Below are positions 7,453 to 13,279 of a DNA stretch of 13,279 nucleotides, piece after piece (position 1 is the first letter of the stretch; each line of letters starts with the position of its first letter). This DNA is from an uncultured Actinomycetes bacterium (GTDB taxonomy: Bacteria; Actinomycetota; Thermoleophilia; Solirubrobacterales; 70-9). The stretch covers positions 1-13,279 of the forward strand of contig CAMPIP010000053.1 in the NCBI GenBank assembly GCA_946886425.1. Direction: 5' to 3'. Position numbers and translations under genes: made by a program. Under the pieces are notes generated by a model. That model saw only the letters and a list, made by a program, of their open reading frames with translations, ran no database searches and was not told where the DNA came from.

Positions 7453-9345
7453 ATGCGCCGGATCAGAATCGAGAGAATCATCATGCTGGCTCTGCTCGTC
7501 GGGGCGGCGCTCGCCTGCCTGCTCGGGCTGGCCAAGCCGGCGACCGAAGCCACGCACACGACGCTGAAGCAGGAGTCGCTCGACTTCGCCCGCGTCGGGC
7601 TCACGGTCTGCCTGGCGCTGACGCTGCTGATGGGGCCGGGGATCGCCGTGCGGGCGCTGCTCGATCGGCCGATCCGGCTCGCCTTCCTGCCGCTCTTCGG
7701 GCTCGGCTTGGTCACCTTCGCCGGCTGCCTGGCCTGGTCGCTGCACGGCGTGCTCGGTCCCGACGTGACCTGCCTCGCGGTCGCCGGCACGGCCCTCGGC
7801 CTGATGTTCGGGGTCCTGCTCGCCTCCGGCCCCGAGGACTTCCTGACGCCGGAGGAGCAGCGGACGCTGCTGCTGCTGGGGATCCCGGTCGGGCTGGCGA
7901 TCGCCCGTTCGCTCTGGTCGTTGAGCCCGGTCGGAGAGCTCGAGGGGGGCCAGATCGGGCGCAACCTGGTCGCCGAGCCGCGGCCCGACAGCCACATCCC
8001 CTACGTGGTCACCGAGATGGTCGCCCACGGCACCAAGCCCTACGGGCCGGACGGCTGGGAACTGTTCCTGCCGTACATGTTCTCCTCGCGCGGCCCCGTC
8101 GCGGGAATCGCCAGCGCCCCAGTCGTCCTGCTCACCGGCGGCCGGCCGGTCCTCGGCGTTCCCAATCAGCCCTGGGAGCCGTTCGACGCCCAGGGCTTCA
8201 TGGCGTTCCGGATCGCGATGATCACGATGAGCGCGACGGCGCTGCTGACGATGTGGCAGCTGGTCCGGAACCTGGCCGGCTCCCGGGCGGCGCGCCTCGC
8301 CCTGCTCCTCGGGATCAGCACCCCGTTCGTCTACCAGGAGCTGATCTTCACGTGGCCGAAGCTCCTCGCCGCTTCCTTCATCCTCCTCGGCGCCCTCTGG
8401 CTGTTCGAAAGCAAGCCGCTGCGGGGCGGGATGTCAGTCGGGGTCGGCTACTTATTCCACCCCGGCGCGCTGCTCGGCTACTTCGCGCTCGGGCCGCTCT
8501 CGGTCTGGCCGCTGCGGGGGGCGAAGCTGAAACGGCCGCGGATCATCCCGCCCCTGCTGATGGGGGCCGGCACGGCGGTCTTCGTCGGCGGCTGGATGTA
8601 CGCCAACCGCGGCCACAACGGGCAGAGCGGCTTCCTCGAATACTTCGAACAGGCCGCTCCCAACTACCACCCCTCGGTCTCGGAGTGGATCTCCTTCCGC
8701 CTCACCTCGCTGGCGGACACGTTGGTGCCGCTCTACCTGCCGATCTTCCAGGACCACAACGTCTCGATCAACACCCTGTTCGGCATCTCGCCGGGCATAT
8801 CCCAGTTCTTCTTCCAGTACTGGTCGGGGGTCCCGTTCGGCTTTGCGATCCTCTTCTTCCCGATCCTGCTGGTCGGCCTCTGGCGCTTCGCCAAGCGCTG
8901 GACCTGGCCGTTCTTCGCGGTCGTCGCGATCCCCTTCGTGATCTTCTGGATCTACTGGGGGAACGGCAGCTCCGGCATCCTCCGCGAGGGGATGCAGGCC
9001 TGGGTCCTCGCCGTGCTCGCCGTCCTCGCGATCGAGCAGGCCGCCGAGCGTTTCTCTTGGCTGCGCTCGAAGGCGATCCGGGCGATCCTGGTCCTTCGCG
9101 CCTTCGAGGTCTTCCTCCTCGCCGTCACCGCCACCTTCGGCACCCAGGGACCGAACCCGCTCAGGGACGGATACGAGCTCAACGACGCGGTCGCCTTCAG
9201 CGCCATGGTGTTCTTCGCGGCGCTGATGATGTTCGCGATCTGGCGGGAAACGGGGCCGGGCTCGATGCTGCGACCGGAGGCCGCGCCCACCTCCACTCCC
9301 ACCACCAGCGCCGCTACGCCCAGCCCCCAGCCGGCAGGTAGGTGA
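7453..9345 (+). CDS. Large polytopic membrane protein, possible GT-C-type glycosyltransferase
   Basis: A 630-residue integral membrane protein with about a dozen hydrophobic segments. It begins with a basic n-region and a helix at about 9-28; further helices lie near 47-67, 75-98, 105-125 and 138-157, with many more after residue 215. An extramembrane segment between the fifth helix and the next block carries GRNLVAEPRPDSHIPYVVTE (169-188). Its position and Asp/His content recall the first luminal loop of GT-C glycosyltransferases, but I cannot match a named family. The C-terminal 25 residues are Pro/Thr/Ser/Ala-rich and probably disordered. The start is uncertain: ATG 7453 puts a basic n-region before the helix, GTG 7438 has AAGGA (7429-7433) four bases upstream, and ATG 7483 has GAGAG. 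Upstream of 7438 the codon-position GC pattern looks non-coding. It overlaps the convergent reductase gene by 32 bp. Confidence 0.8.
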   Translation: MRRIRIERIIMLALLVGAALACLLGLAKPATEATHTTLKQESLDFARVGLTVCLALTLLMGPGIAVRALLDRPIRLAFLPLFGLGLVTFAGCLAWSLHGVLGPDVTCLAVAGTALGLMFGVLLASGPEDFLTPEEQRTLLLLGIPVGLAIARSLWSLSPVGELEGGQIGRNLVAEPRPDSHIPYVVTEMVAHGTKPYGPDGWELFLPYMFSSRGPVAGIASAPVVLLTGGRPVLGVPNQPWEPFDAQGFMAFRIAMITMSATALLTMWQLVRNLAGSRAARLALLLGISTPFVYQELIFTWPKLLAASFILLGALWLFESKPLRGGMSVGVGYLFHPGALLGYFALGPLSVWPLRGAKLKRPRIIPPLLMGAGTAVFVGGWMYANRGHNGQSGFLEYFEQAAPNYHPSVSEWISFRLTSLADTLVPLYLPIFQDHNVSINTLFGISPGISQFFFQYWSGVPFGFAILFFPILLVGLWRFAKRWTWPFFAVVAIPFVIFWIYWGNGSSGILREGMQAWVLAVLAVLAIEQAAERFSWLRSKAIRAILVLRAFEVFLLAVTATFGTQGPNPLRDGYELNDAVAFSAMVFFAALMMFAIWRETGPGSMLRPEAAPTSTPTTSAATPSPQPAGR

Positions 9346-9856
9346 GCAGGACCACGCCGGAGTCGAAGCGCTTGACTCCGTCGAGCTCCATCCGCACGGT
9401 TCCCCGGTCGCCGAGCACGTGGAGGTTGCCGCCGCCCCAGACGATCGGGTTGAGGTAGACCTCGAACTCGTCGACGAGGCCCCTCTCGGCGAGGGTGTAG
9501 GCGAACTCGCCGCTGCCGTGCATGAAGAGGTCGCCGTCGGTCTCAGCCTTCACCCGCGGGACGGAGTCCTCGAGATCGCCTTCGAGCAGGGTCCCGTTCC
9601 AGTCGAGGTCTCCGGACAGGGTCGTGGAGCCGACGAACTTCGGCATCGCGTTGACCATCTCCGCCCATCTGCCGGTCTGGCTCGGCCAGTAGCCGGCCAG
9701 TCCCTCGAAGGTCTTGCGGCCGAGGACCAGCCCGGCGGATGCCGCCTGTCGCTCGAACGAGTACTCGCCGTGATCCCCGTCGGCCTGCACCCACTCGCCG
9801 ACCGGGTCGACGACGCCATCGAGGGTGGCCTGGGTGGTCGCGATCAGCTTGCCCAT
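9314..9856 (-). CDS. Dihydrofolate-reductase-fold protein, RibD C-terminal-like
   Basis: A 180-residue soluble protein of the 'dihydrofolate reductase family' that shares the fold of the RibD C-terminal reductase domain. Typical landmarks are the N-terminal TTQATLDGVVD strand (7-17), LVLGRKTFEGLAGYWPS (43-59, nucleotide-binding region), FMHGSGEFAYTL (111-122, the 'GSGEL...L' motif) and VDEFEVYLNPIVWGGG (128-143). These proteins probably bind NAD(P)H; the substrates of most stand-alone members are unknown. There is no deaminase domain and no other riboflavin or folate gene nearby, so neither pathway should be assumed. The start is well supported: AAAGGAG (minus strand, 9869-9863) sits six bases before ATG 9856, the best ribosome-binding site in the window. 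The gene overlaps the end of the membrane-protein gene by 32 bp and is divergent from the glycosylase. Confidence 0.92.
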   Translation of the reverse strand: MGKLIATTQATLDGVVDPVGEWVQADGDHGEYSFERQAASAGLVLGRKTFEGLAGYWPSQTGRWAEMVNAMPKFVGSTTLSGDLDWNGTLLEGDLEDSVPRVKAETDGDLFMHGSGEFAYTLAERGLVDEFEVYLNPIVWGGGNLHVLGDRGTVRMELDGVKRFDSGVVLLTYLPAGGWA

Positions 9857-9942
9857 CTCGATCTCCTTTGTCGCGGGATCCTCTCCTGGGTCCCTCTACC
9901 CGGGCGACGAACGGGAGCGCCGGGATTCGACAGGATGGCGGC

Positions 9943-10539
9943 ATGCGGTTCACGCGCGAGGAACTGGAGTCCTTCCGGGGCCGCGAGGTCGACGATCTCG
10001 TCGGTCCGGGCCTGAAGCTGCTGTTCGTCGGCATCAATCCGGGCCTCTGGACGGCGGCCGTCCAGACCCACTTCGCGCATCCAACCAACCGCTTCTACCC
10101 GGCCCTGGCCGCGGCCGGGATCACCGAGTACGAGGTCGACCGGGCGGCCGGAATGAGCGATGCCGACCGGGCGCACCTGGTGGCGCGGGGCGTGGGGATG
10201 ACCAACCTGGTCGGGCGGGCGACCGCCCGCGCCTCCGAGCTCTCCGCCACGGAGCTGCGCGAGGGCGGCGAGCGACTGCCGCGGTTCGTCGCCGAGCACC
10301 GCCCCAAGGTGGTCGCGATCGCCGGCATCTCCGCCTACCGCGACGCCTTCGGCGATCGCGCCGCGGTCCTGGGACGGCAGCCGGAGACGCTCGACAGCGC
10401 CAGCCGCTGGTCCGGCGCGGCACTCTGGGTGGTCCCGAACCCCAGCGGCCTCAACGCACACGAGACGGTCGCGACGCTCGCCGCCGCCTACGCCGCGCCG
10501 GCCGTCGAGGCGGGTGTGATCGCAACCGCTACCGGTTGA
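9943..10539 (+). CDS. mug: Mismatch-specific uracil/thymine-DNA glycosylase, Mug/TDG family
   Basis: A 198-residue DNA-repair enzyme that removes uracil, and in some members thymine or ethenocytosine, from mismatches with guanine. Both family signatures are intact: GINPGL at residues 30-35, with the catalytic Asn32, and NPSGLNAH at 166-173, the motif that intercalates at the mismatch in relatives. The length is slightly above the E. coli Mug size. The ATG at 9943 is chosen because AGGATGG (9932-9938) precedes it at good spacing and homology starts at once; a much longer frame upstream is antisense to the reductase gene and is not coding. The gene is divergent from the reductase (86-bp gap, no convincing promoter seen) and overlaps the convergent NmrA-like gene by 11 bp. 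High-GC genomes suffer frequent cytosine deamination, which fits such an enzyme. Confidence 0.93.
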   Translation: MRFTREELESFRGREVDDLVGPGLKLLFVGINPGLWTAAVQTHFAHPTNRFYPALAAAGITEYEVDRAAGMSDADRAHLVARGVGMTNLVGRATARASELSATELREGGERLPRFVAEHRPKVVAIAGISAYRDAFGDRAAVLGRQPETLDSASRWSGAALWVVPNPSGLNAHETVATLAAAYAAPAVEAGVIATATG

Positions 10540-11281
10540 GCCACTCCTCGTAGCTCGGGCCGGCGAGCTTCGCGACCGGGCCGGGGAGAAGGGCGCCGGA
10601 GGGGTAGAGGCCTTCCGGGTCGTCCGGCCACTCGCCGGCCTCGATCCGCAGGCCGTTGCCCTGCTTGGCGGCGTAGAGCTTGGCCATCTCGACCAGGCTC
10701 TCCGGGCGCGGCCCGGCGACTTCGGCGACCGGGTTGCCGACCGGCGCGCCCTCGGCGCCGTCGACGAGGTCGGCGATCGCCGCGGCGACGCTGCGGGCGG
10801 CGACCAGCTGGGTGCGCATGTCGGGCACGAAGCTGACCTCGCCCTGGCGGCTCCACTCGACCAGCTCGGCGACGAACTCGTGGAACTGGGTGGCGCGGAG
10901 GATCCGGGCGGGCACCGGCCCCTCGAGGTGGGCCCGCTCCTGGGTGACCTTGGCGGCGTTGTAGCCGTGGTCGAAGTGGTCGGTGCCGACGATCGAGACG
11001 ACGAGGATCCCGGCGACGCCCCGCTCGGCGCCAGTCTCCTGCAGGTTGCGCGCCGCGGTCGCGAAGAACTCCTCGGCTCCGTCGGGCGATGGGGTGGTGG
11101 CGGCGTCGACGACGACGTCCACGCCCTCCAGCGCGGCCGCGAGGCCCTCGCCGGTGATCACGTCGACCCCGTTGCCGCGCGAGATCGGCACCACCACGTG
11201 GCCGCGCTCGCGAAGGATCTCGACGGTGTGGGTGCCGAGGCGGCCGGTTGTGCCGGCGACGGCGATCTTCTTCTCTGCCAT
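10529..11281 (-). CDS. NmrA-like NAD(P)-binding oxidoreductase/epimerase (atypical SDR)
   Basis: A 250-residue Rossmann-fold protein of the atypical short-chain dehydrogenase group. The nucleotide-binding GTTGRLG (10-16) follows the first strand, a second glycine-poor strand ends in VVVDAATTP (56-64), the VVSIVGTD segment (94-101) holds the central strand, and Tyr107-x3-Lys111 (YNAAK) occupies the place of the SDR catalytic pair. Members act on quinones or sugars, or sense NADP(H) redox state. The ATG at 11281 is preceded by AAGGA (11294-11290) with eight bases of spacing. Its main interest is context. It is divergent from an ECF41-type sigma factor, and such sigma factors typically sit beside and switch on a carboxymuconolactone decarboxylase, oxidoreductase or epimerase gene. 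This gene is therefore the likely target, which is inference from family knowledge. Confidence 0.9.
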   Translation of the reverse strand: MAEKKIAVAGTTGRLGTHTVEILRERGHVVVPISRGNGVDVITGEGLAAALEGVDVVVDAATTPSPDGAEEFFATAARNLQETGAERGVAGILVVSIVGTDHFDHGYNAAKVTQERAHLEGPVPARILRATQFHEFVAELVEWSRQGEVSFVPDMRTQLVAARSVAAAIADLVDGAEGAPVGNPVAEVAGPRPESLVEMAKLYAAKQGNGLRIEAGEWPDDPEGLYPSGALLPGPVAKLAGPSYEEWLNR

Positions 11282-11303
11282 GGCTGCTTTCCTTTCGGTT
11301 GCG

Positions 11304-11330
11304 GCCGCCGCGGTGGCGGCTGTCTTTTTT
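11304..11330 (+). terminator. Terminator-like hairpin with T6 tail in the sigma/NmrA divergent region
   Basis: GCCGCC (11304-11309), a five-base loop and GGCGGC (11315-11320) form a perfect six-bp GC stem. It is followed after two bases by TCTTTTTT (11323-11330). This is the canonical form of a Rho-independent terminator read on the + strand. It sits before the sigma gene, not after a + strand gene, so it would stop antisense read-through coming across the NmrA-like gene from the glycosylase. On the minus strand the same bases fall in or near the NmrA-like 5' leader. Confidence 0.5.
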
Positions 11331-11336
11331 CCGCGT

Positions 11337-11348
11337 TCACAGCTGTGA
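11337..11348. promoter_or_regulatory. 12-bp perfect palindrome, candidate shared -35/operator element of the ECF sigma/NmrA pair
   Basis: TCACAGCTGTGA is a perfect dyad centred 19-20 bp before the sigma GTG start. As I recall it, published ECF41 target promoters carry a -35 element close to TGTCACA. On the minus strand this site reads CGTCACA (11350-11344, six of seven) in a good position to drive the NmrA-like gene. On the + strand it reads GTTCACA (five of seven). I could not find a convincing -10 element on either strand. It could instead be an operator for another dimeric regulator. Confidence 0.45.
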
Positions 11349-11367
11349 CGAAGCCGAGGGCGGAGAT

Positions 11368-12255
11368 GTGACCGATTCGGGACAGCAGGACCTGGCCAGG
11401 CGGTTCGAGCGGGACCGCGGCCGCCTCCGCGCGGTCGCCTTCCGGATGCTCGGCGCCAGCGGCGAAGCCGACGAGGCGGTGCAGGAGGCCTGGCTGCGCC
11501 TGGCCCGCAGCGACGCCGGGGAGATCGAGGACCTCCCGAGCTGGCTGACCACCGTGGTGGCGCGGATCTGCCTCGACATGCTGCGAGCCCGCAGGGCCCG
11601 TCCCGAGGAGCCGCTCGGCCCCCACGTCCCCGACCCGATCGTCAGCCCGGCCGCCGGCGGCGAACCCGAGGCAGAGGCGCTGCTCGCCGACTCGGTCGGC
11701 CTGGCGATGATGAGCGTGCTCGAGACCCTCAGCCCCGAGGAGCGCGTCGCCTTCGTCCTCCATGACAGCTTCGCGGTTCCCTTCGAGCAGGTCGCCGAGC
11801 TGATCGGACGCTCGCCGGTGGCGGCGCGGAAGGCAGCCAGCCGCGCCCGCGGTCGGGTCGAGGCCGAACCGACCGTGCCCGACGTCGACCTCGATCGTCA
11901 GCGCGAGGTCGTCGACGCCTTCTTCGCCGCCGCCCGCGAGGGCGACTTCGACGCCCTGGTCGCTGTGCTGCACCCGGACGTGGTGATCCGCTCCGACGGC
12001 GGCGACGCCCGCCCCTCGGCCAACCACGTGATCCGCGGCGCCACCGAGGTCGCCAGCCGGGCGATGACCTTCGCCAACCTCTCGCCTCACGTGCGCCCGG
12101 TGCTCGTCAACGGCGTCGCCGGCGTCCTCGTCGCGCCGCGGGGGCGCCCCTTCGCGGTGATGGCCTTCACCGTCGCCGGCGGCAGGGTGGTCGCGATCGA
12201 CGCGCTCGCCGACCCGGTCCGGCTCGAGCGCCTGGGGCTCGGCGACTTCACCTGA
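11368..12255 (+). CDS. ECF RNA polymerase sigma factor, ECF41-type with fused SnoaL-like domain
   Basis: A 295-residue sigma factor. Region 2 covers about residues 11-79, with ADEAVQEAWLRL (34-45) and the -10-binding helix PSWLTTVVARICLDMLR (57-73). Region 4 covers about 107-162, with LSPEERVAFVLHD and the helix-turn-helix EQVAELIGRSPVAARKAASRAR (140-161). Residues 175-292 form a SnoaL/NTF2-like domain, the hallmark of ECF41 and the SigJ-like groups, in which the fused domain replaces a separate anti-sigma factor. The ECF41 signature positions are recognisable but altered: WLPEP becomes HVPDP (86-90), DGGGR becomes DGGDA (210-214), and NPDKL becomes ADPVRL (281-286). The start is GTG 11368, with GAGGG (11356-11360) seven bases upstream; the frame upstream lacks sigma homology. 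Divergent from its probable target, the NmrA-like gene. Confidence 0.93.
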   Translation: MTDSGQQDLARRFERDRGRLRAVAFRMLGASGEADEAVQEAWLRLARSDAGEIEDLPSWLTTVVARICLDMLRARRARPEEPLGPHVPDPIVSPAAGGEPEAEALLADSVGLAMMSVLETLSPEERVAFVLHDSFAVPFEQVAELIGRSPVAARKAASRARGRVEAEPTVPDVDLDRQREVVDAFFAAAREGDFDALVAVLHPDVVIRSDGGDARPSANHVIRGATEVASRAMTFANLSPHVRPVLVNGVAGVLVAPRGRPFAVMAFTVAGGRVVAIDALADPVRLERLGLGDFT

Positions 12256-12260
12256 CCAAG

Positions 12261-12286
12261 TTTTTCCAGCCTATGGCATGGAAAAA
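12261..12286. repeat. Long inverted repeat between convergent sigma factor and nhaA
   Basis: TTTTTCCA (12261-12268) pairs perfectly with TGGAAAAA (12279-12286). An inner GCC (12269-12271) and GGC (12275-12277) can extend the stem around a three-base loop with one bulged A. The arms have T on the left and A on the right, the reverse of a normal bidirectional terminator. Neither strand has a T tract directly after the hairpin; a further TTTTT occurs at 12302-12306 at the nhaA stop. It is an AT-rich island in GC-rich DNA. A transcription-ending role is suggested only by position. Confidence 0.55.
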
Positions 12287-12305
12287 GTCGATCGGGCTCC
12301 GTTTT

Positions 12306-13279
12306 TCACTGCTCGCGGCTCGGGTGCCGGCCGCCGGGAGCCAGGATCGAGATGCCGACGACCGCCGAGACGATCGAGCCGGCGAGGATGCCGATCTTGG
12401 CGGCTTCCAGAAGGGGCGGGCCAGGGTAGGCGAGCGGGGTGATGAAGAGCGAGACGGTGAAGCCGATGCCGGCGAGGGCGGCGGCGCCGAGCAGGCCGCG
12501 GCGGTCGACGCCGGTGGGGAGGGCGCCGAGCCGCAGCTTCAGGGCCAGCAGCGCCGCGCCGGCGACGCCGGCGAACTTGCCGACGACGAGGGCGACGGCG
12601 ACCGCGAGCGCCACCCGCCGGGCGTCGGGGTCCGAAAGCGAGGAGCCGCTCAACTCGACGCCGGCGTTGGCGAGCGCGAAGACGGGGAGGATCAGGAAGT
12701 TGACGTAGGGGTGGAGGCCGTCCTCGAGCTGCTCGAGGACCTTGCGCCCCCTGACCGGGCGGGCGGGGGTGAGCAGGGCGAGGGCGACGCCGGCGAGCGT
12801 TGCGTGGACGCCCGACTCCAGGGTCGCCACCCAGACGAGCAGCGCCACCGGCAGGAAGGCGAGGATCCGGGAGACGCCGAGGGCCCGCATTGCGGCGACG
12901 AGGCCCAGGCCCGCCGCGGCGACCGCCAGCCAGACGAGCGAGAGCTCGCCGGTGTAGGCGACGGCGATCACGCCGATCGCGGCGACGTCGTCGGCGACCG
13001 CCAGGGTGACCAGGAAGAGCCGGACGCCGATCGCGACCCGGTCGCCGAGGATCGCCAGGACCGCGATCGCGAAGGCGGCGTCGGTCGCCATCGGGATGCC
13101 CCAGCCGCTGGAGTCGACGGCGGTGCCGGTAACGGCCAGGAAGACCGCGATCGGGACGAGGACGCCGCCGGCGGCCGCGAGGATCGGCAGCGCGGCCGCT
13201 TTCGGGTCGCGGAGGTCGCCGGTGACCAGCTCGCGCTTGATCTCCAGGGCGATCAGGAAGAAGAACAGCGTCATCAGGC
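12306..13279 (-). CDS. nhaA: Na+/H+ antiporter NhaA, N-terminus beyond the window
   Basis: At least 323 residues of the sodium/proton antiporter that exchanges internal sodium for external protons, setting pH and salt tolerance. The frame is open through the right edge (a Leu codon precedes the ATG at 13274), so the first helix or two are missing. The start of the visible part, LMTLFFFLIALEIKREL, matches the NhaA second-helix region, which makes 13274 an unlikely true start. Counting from that Met, the conserved ion-site residues are present: Asp65 in ATDAAFA (E. coli Asp133), Asp95-Asp96 in AVADDVAA (Asp163-164), and Lys233 in VVGKFAG (the Lys300 position). GIGFTVSLF (269-277) is the conserved helix-XI motif. 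It converges on the sigma factor gene with a 50-bp gap that holds a hairpin. Confidence 0.95.
   Translation of the reverse strand, partial: LMTLFFFLIALEIKRELVTGDLRDPKAAALPILAAAGGVLVPIAVFLAVTGTAVDSSGWGIPMATDAAFAIAVLAILGDRVAIGVRLFLVTLAVADDVAAIGVIAVAYTGELSLVWLAVAAAGLGLVAAMRALGVSRILAFLPVALLVWVATLESGVHATLAGVALALLTPARPVRGRKVLEQLEDGLHPYVNFLILPVFALANAGVELSGSSLSDPDARRVALAVAVALVVGKFAGVAGAALLALKLRLGALPTGVDRRGLLGAAALAGIGFTVSLFITPLAYPGPPLLEAAKIGILAGSIVSAVVGISILAPGGRHPSREQ

Noticed and set aside
7344..7997. N-terminal extension of the phosphodiesterase frame up to 7997
   Set aside because: Ser/Arg/Pro-rich shadow antisense to the membrane-protein gene; the four-helix domain begins at ATG 7343.
8253..9341. 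Open frame of 362 codons on the + strand within the membrane-protein gene
   Set aside because: Out-of-frame, Arg/Pro/Leu-rich, lacking helices or motifs; the other frame gives clear transmembrane segments.

Overview
This is a chromosomal window from a very GC-rich (roughly 70 percent) bacterium. G/C dominates the third codon positions and GTG starts occur. The gene types (MacB-like exporter, ECF41-type sigma factor with a fused SnoaL-like domain, four-helix holin-like domain fused to an alkaline-phosphatase-superfamily enzyme) fit a high-GC actinobacterium, possibly the Thermoleophilia/Solirubrobacterales. That placement is inferred from composition and family content; no rRNA or tRNA is present to confirm it. 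I see no transposase, integrase, phage structural gene, CRISPR array or tRNA.

Layout. (1) 1-1976, + strand: the end of a membrane-fusion protein, an ABC ATPase and a MacB-type permease. Each is joined to the next by a 4-bp start/stop overlap, so they form one export operon. (2) 2003-5322: a cupin (-), a secreted helical protein of unknown function (+), an AI-2E/PerM-type membrane protein (-) and a metallo-beta-lactamase-fold hydrolase (+). (3) 5271-9345: a 690-residue membrane-anchored phosphodiesterase/alkaline-phosphatase-like enzyme (-) and a 630-residue polytopic membrane protein (+), divergently transcribed. (4) 9314-10539: a RibD/DHFR-fold reductase (-) and a Mug/TDG-type uracil-DNA glycosylase (+). 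(5) 10529-12255: an NmrA-like NAD(P)-binding protein (-) divergent from an ECF41-type sigma factor (+), the most convincing regulatory pair here. (6) 12306-13279: the NhaA sodium/proton antiporter (-), cut by the right edge.

After the exporter operon, every gene is on the opposite strand from its neighbour, for eleven genes in a row. The convergent ends are very tight: four of six pairs overlap, by 4, 52, 32 and 11 bp. The spaces between divergent starts are only 45-135 bp, and no stretch over 300 bp lacks a gene. Apart from the exporter and the sigma/NmrA pair, the genes do not obviously share a pathway; they look like independent single-gene units.

The best leads are the sigma/NmrA intergenic region, which has a 12-bp perfect palindrome and a terminator-like hairpin, the strict strand alternation, the holin-like/phosphodiesterase fusion, the uncharacterised secreted helical protein, and a T-arm/A-arm hairpin between the sigma factor and nhaA.
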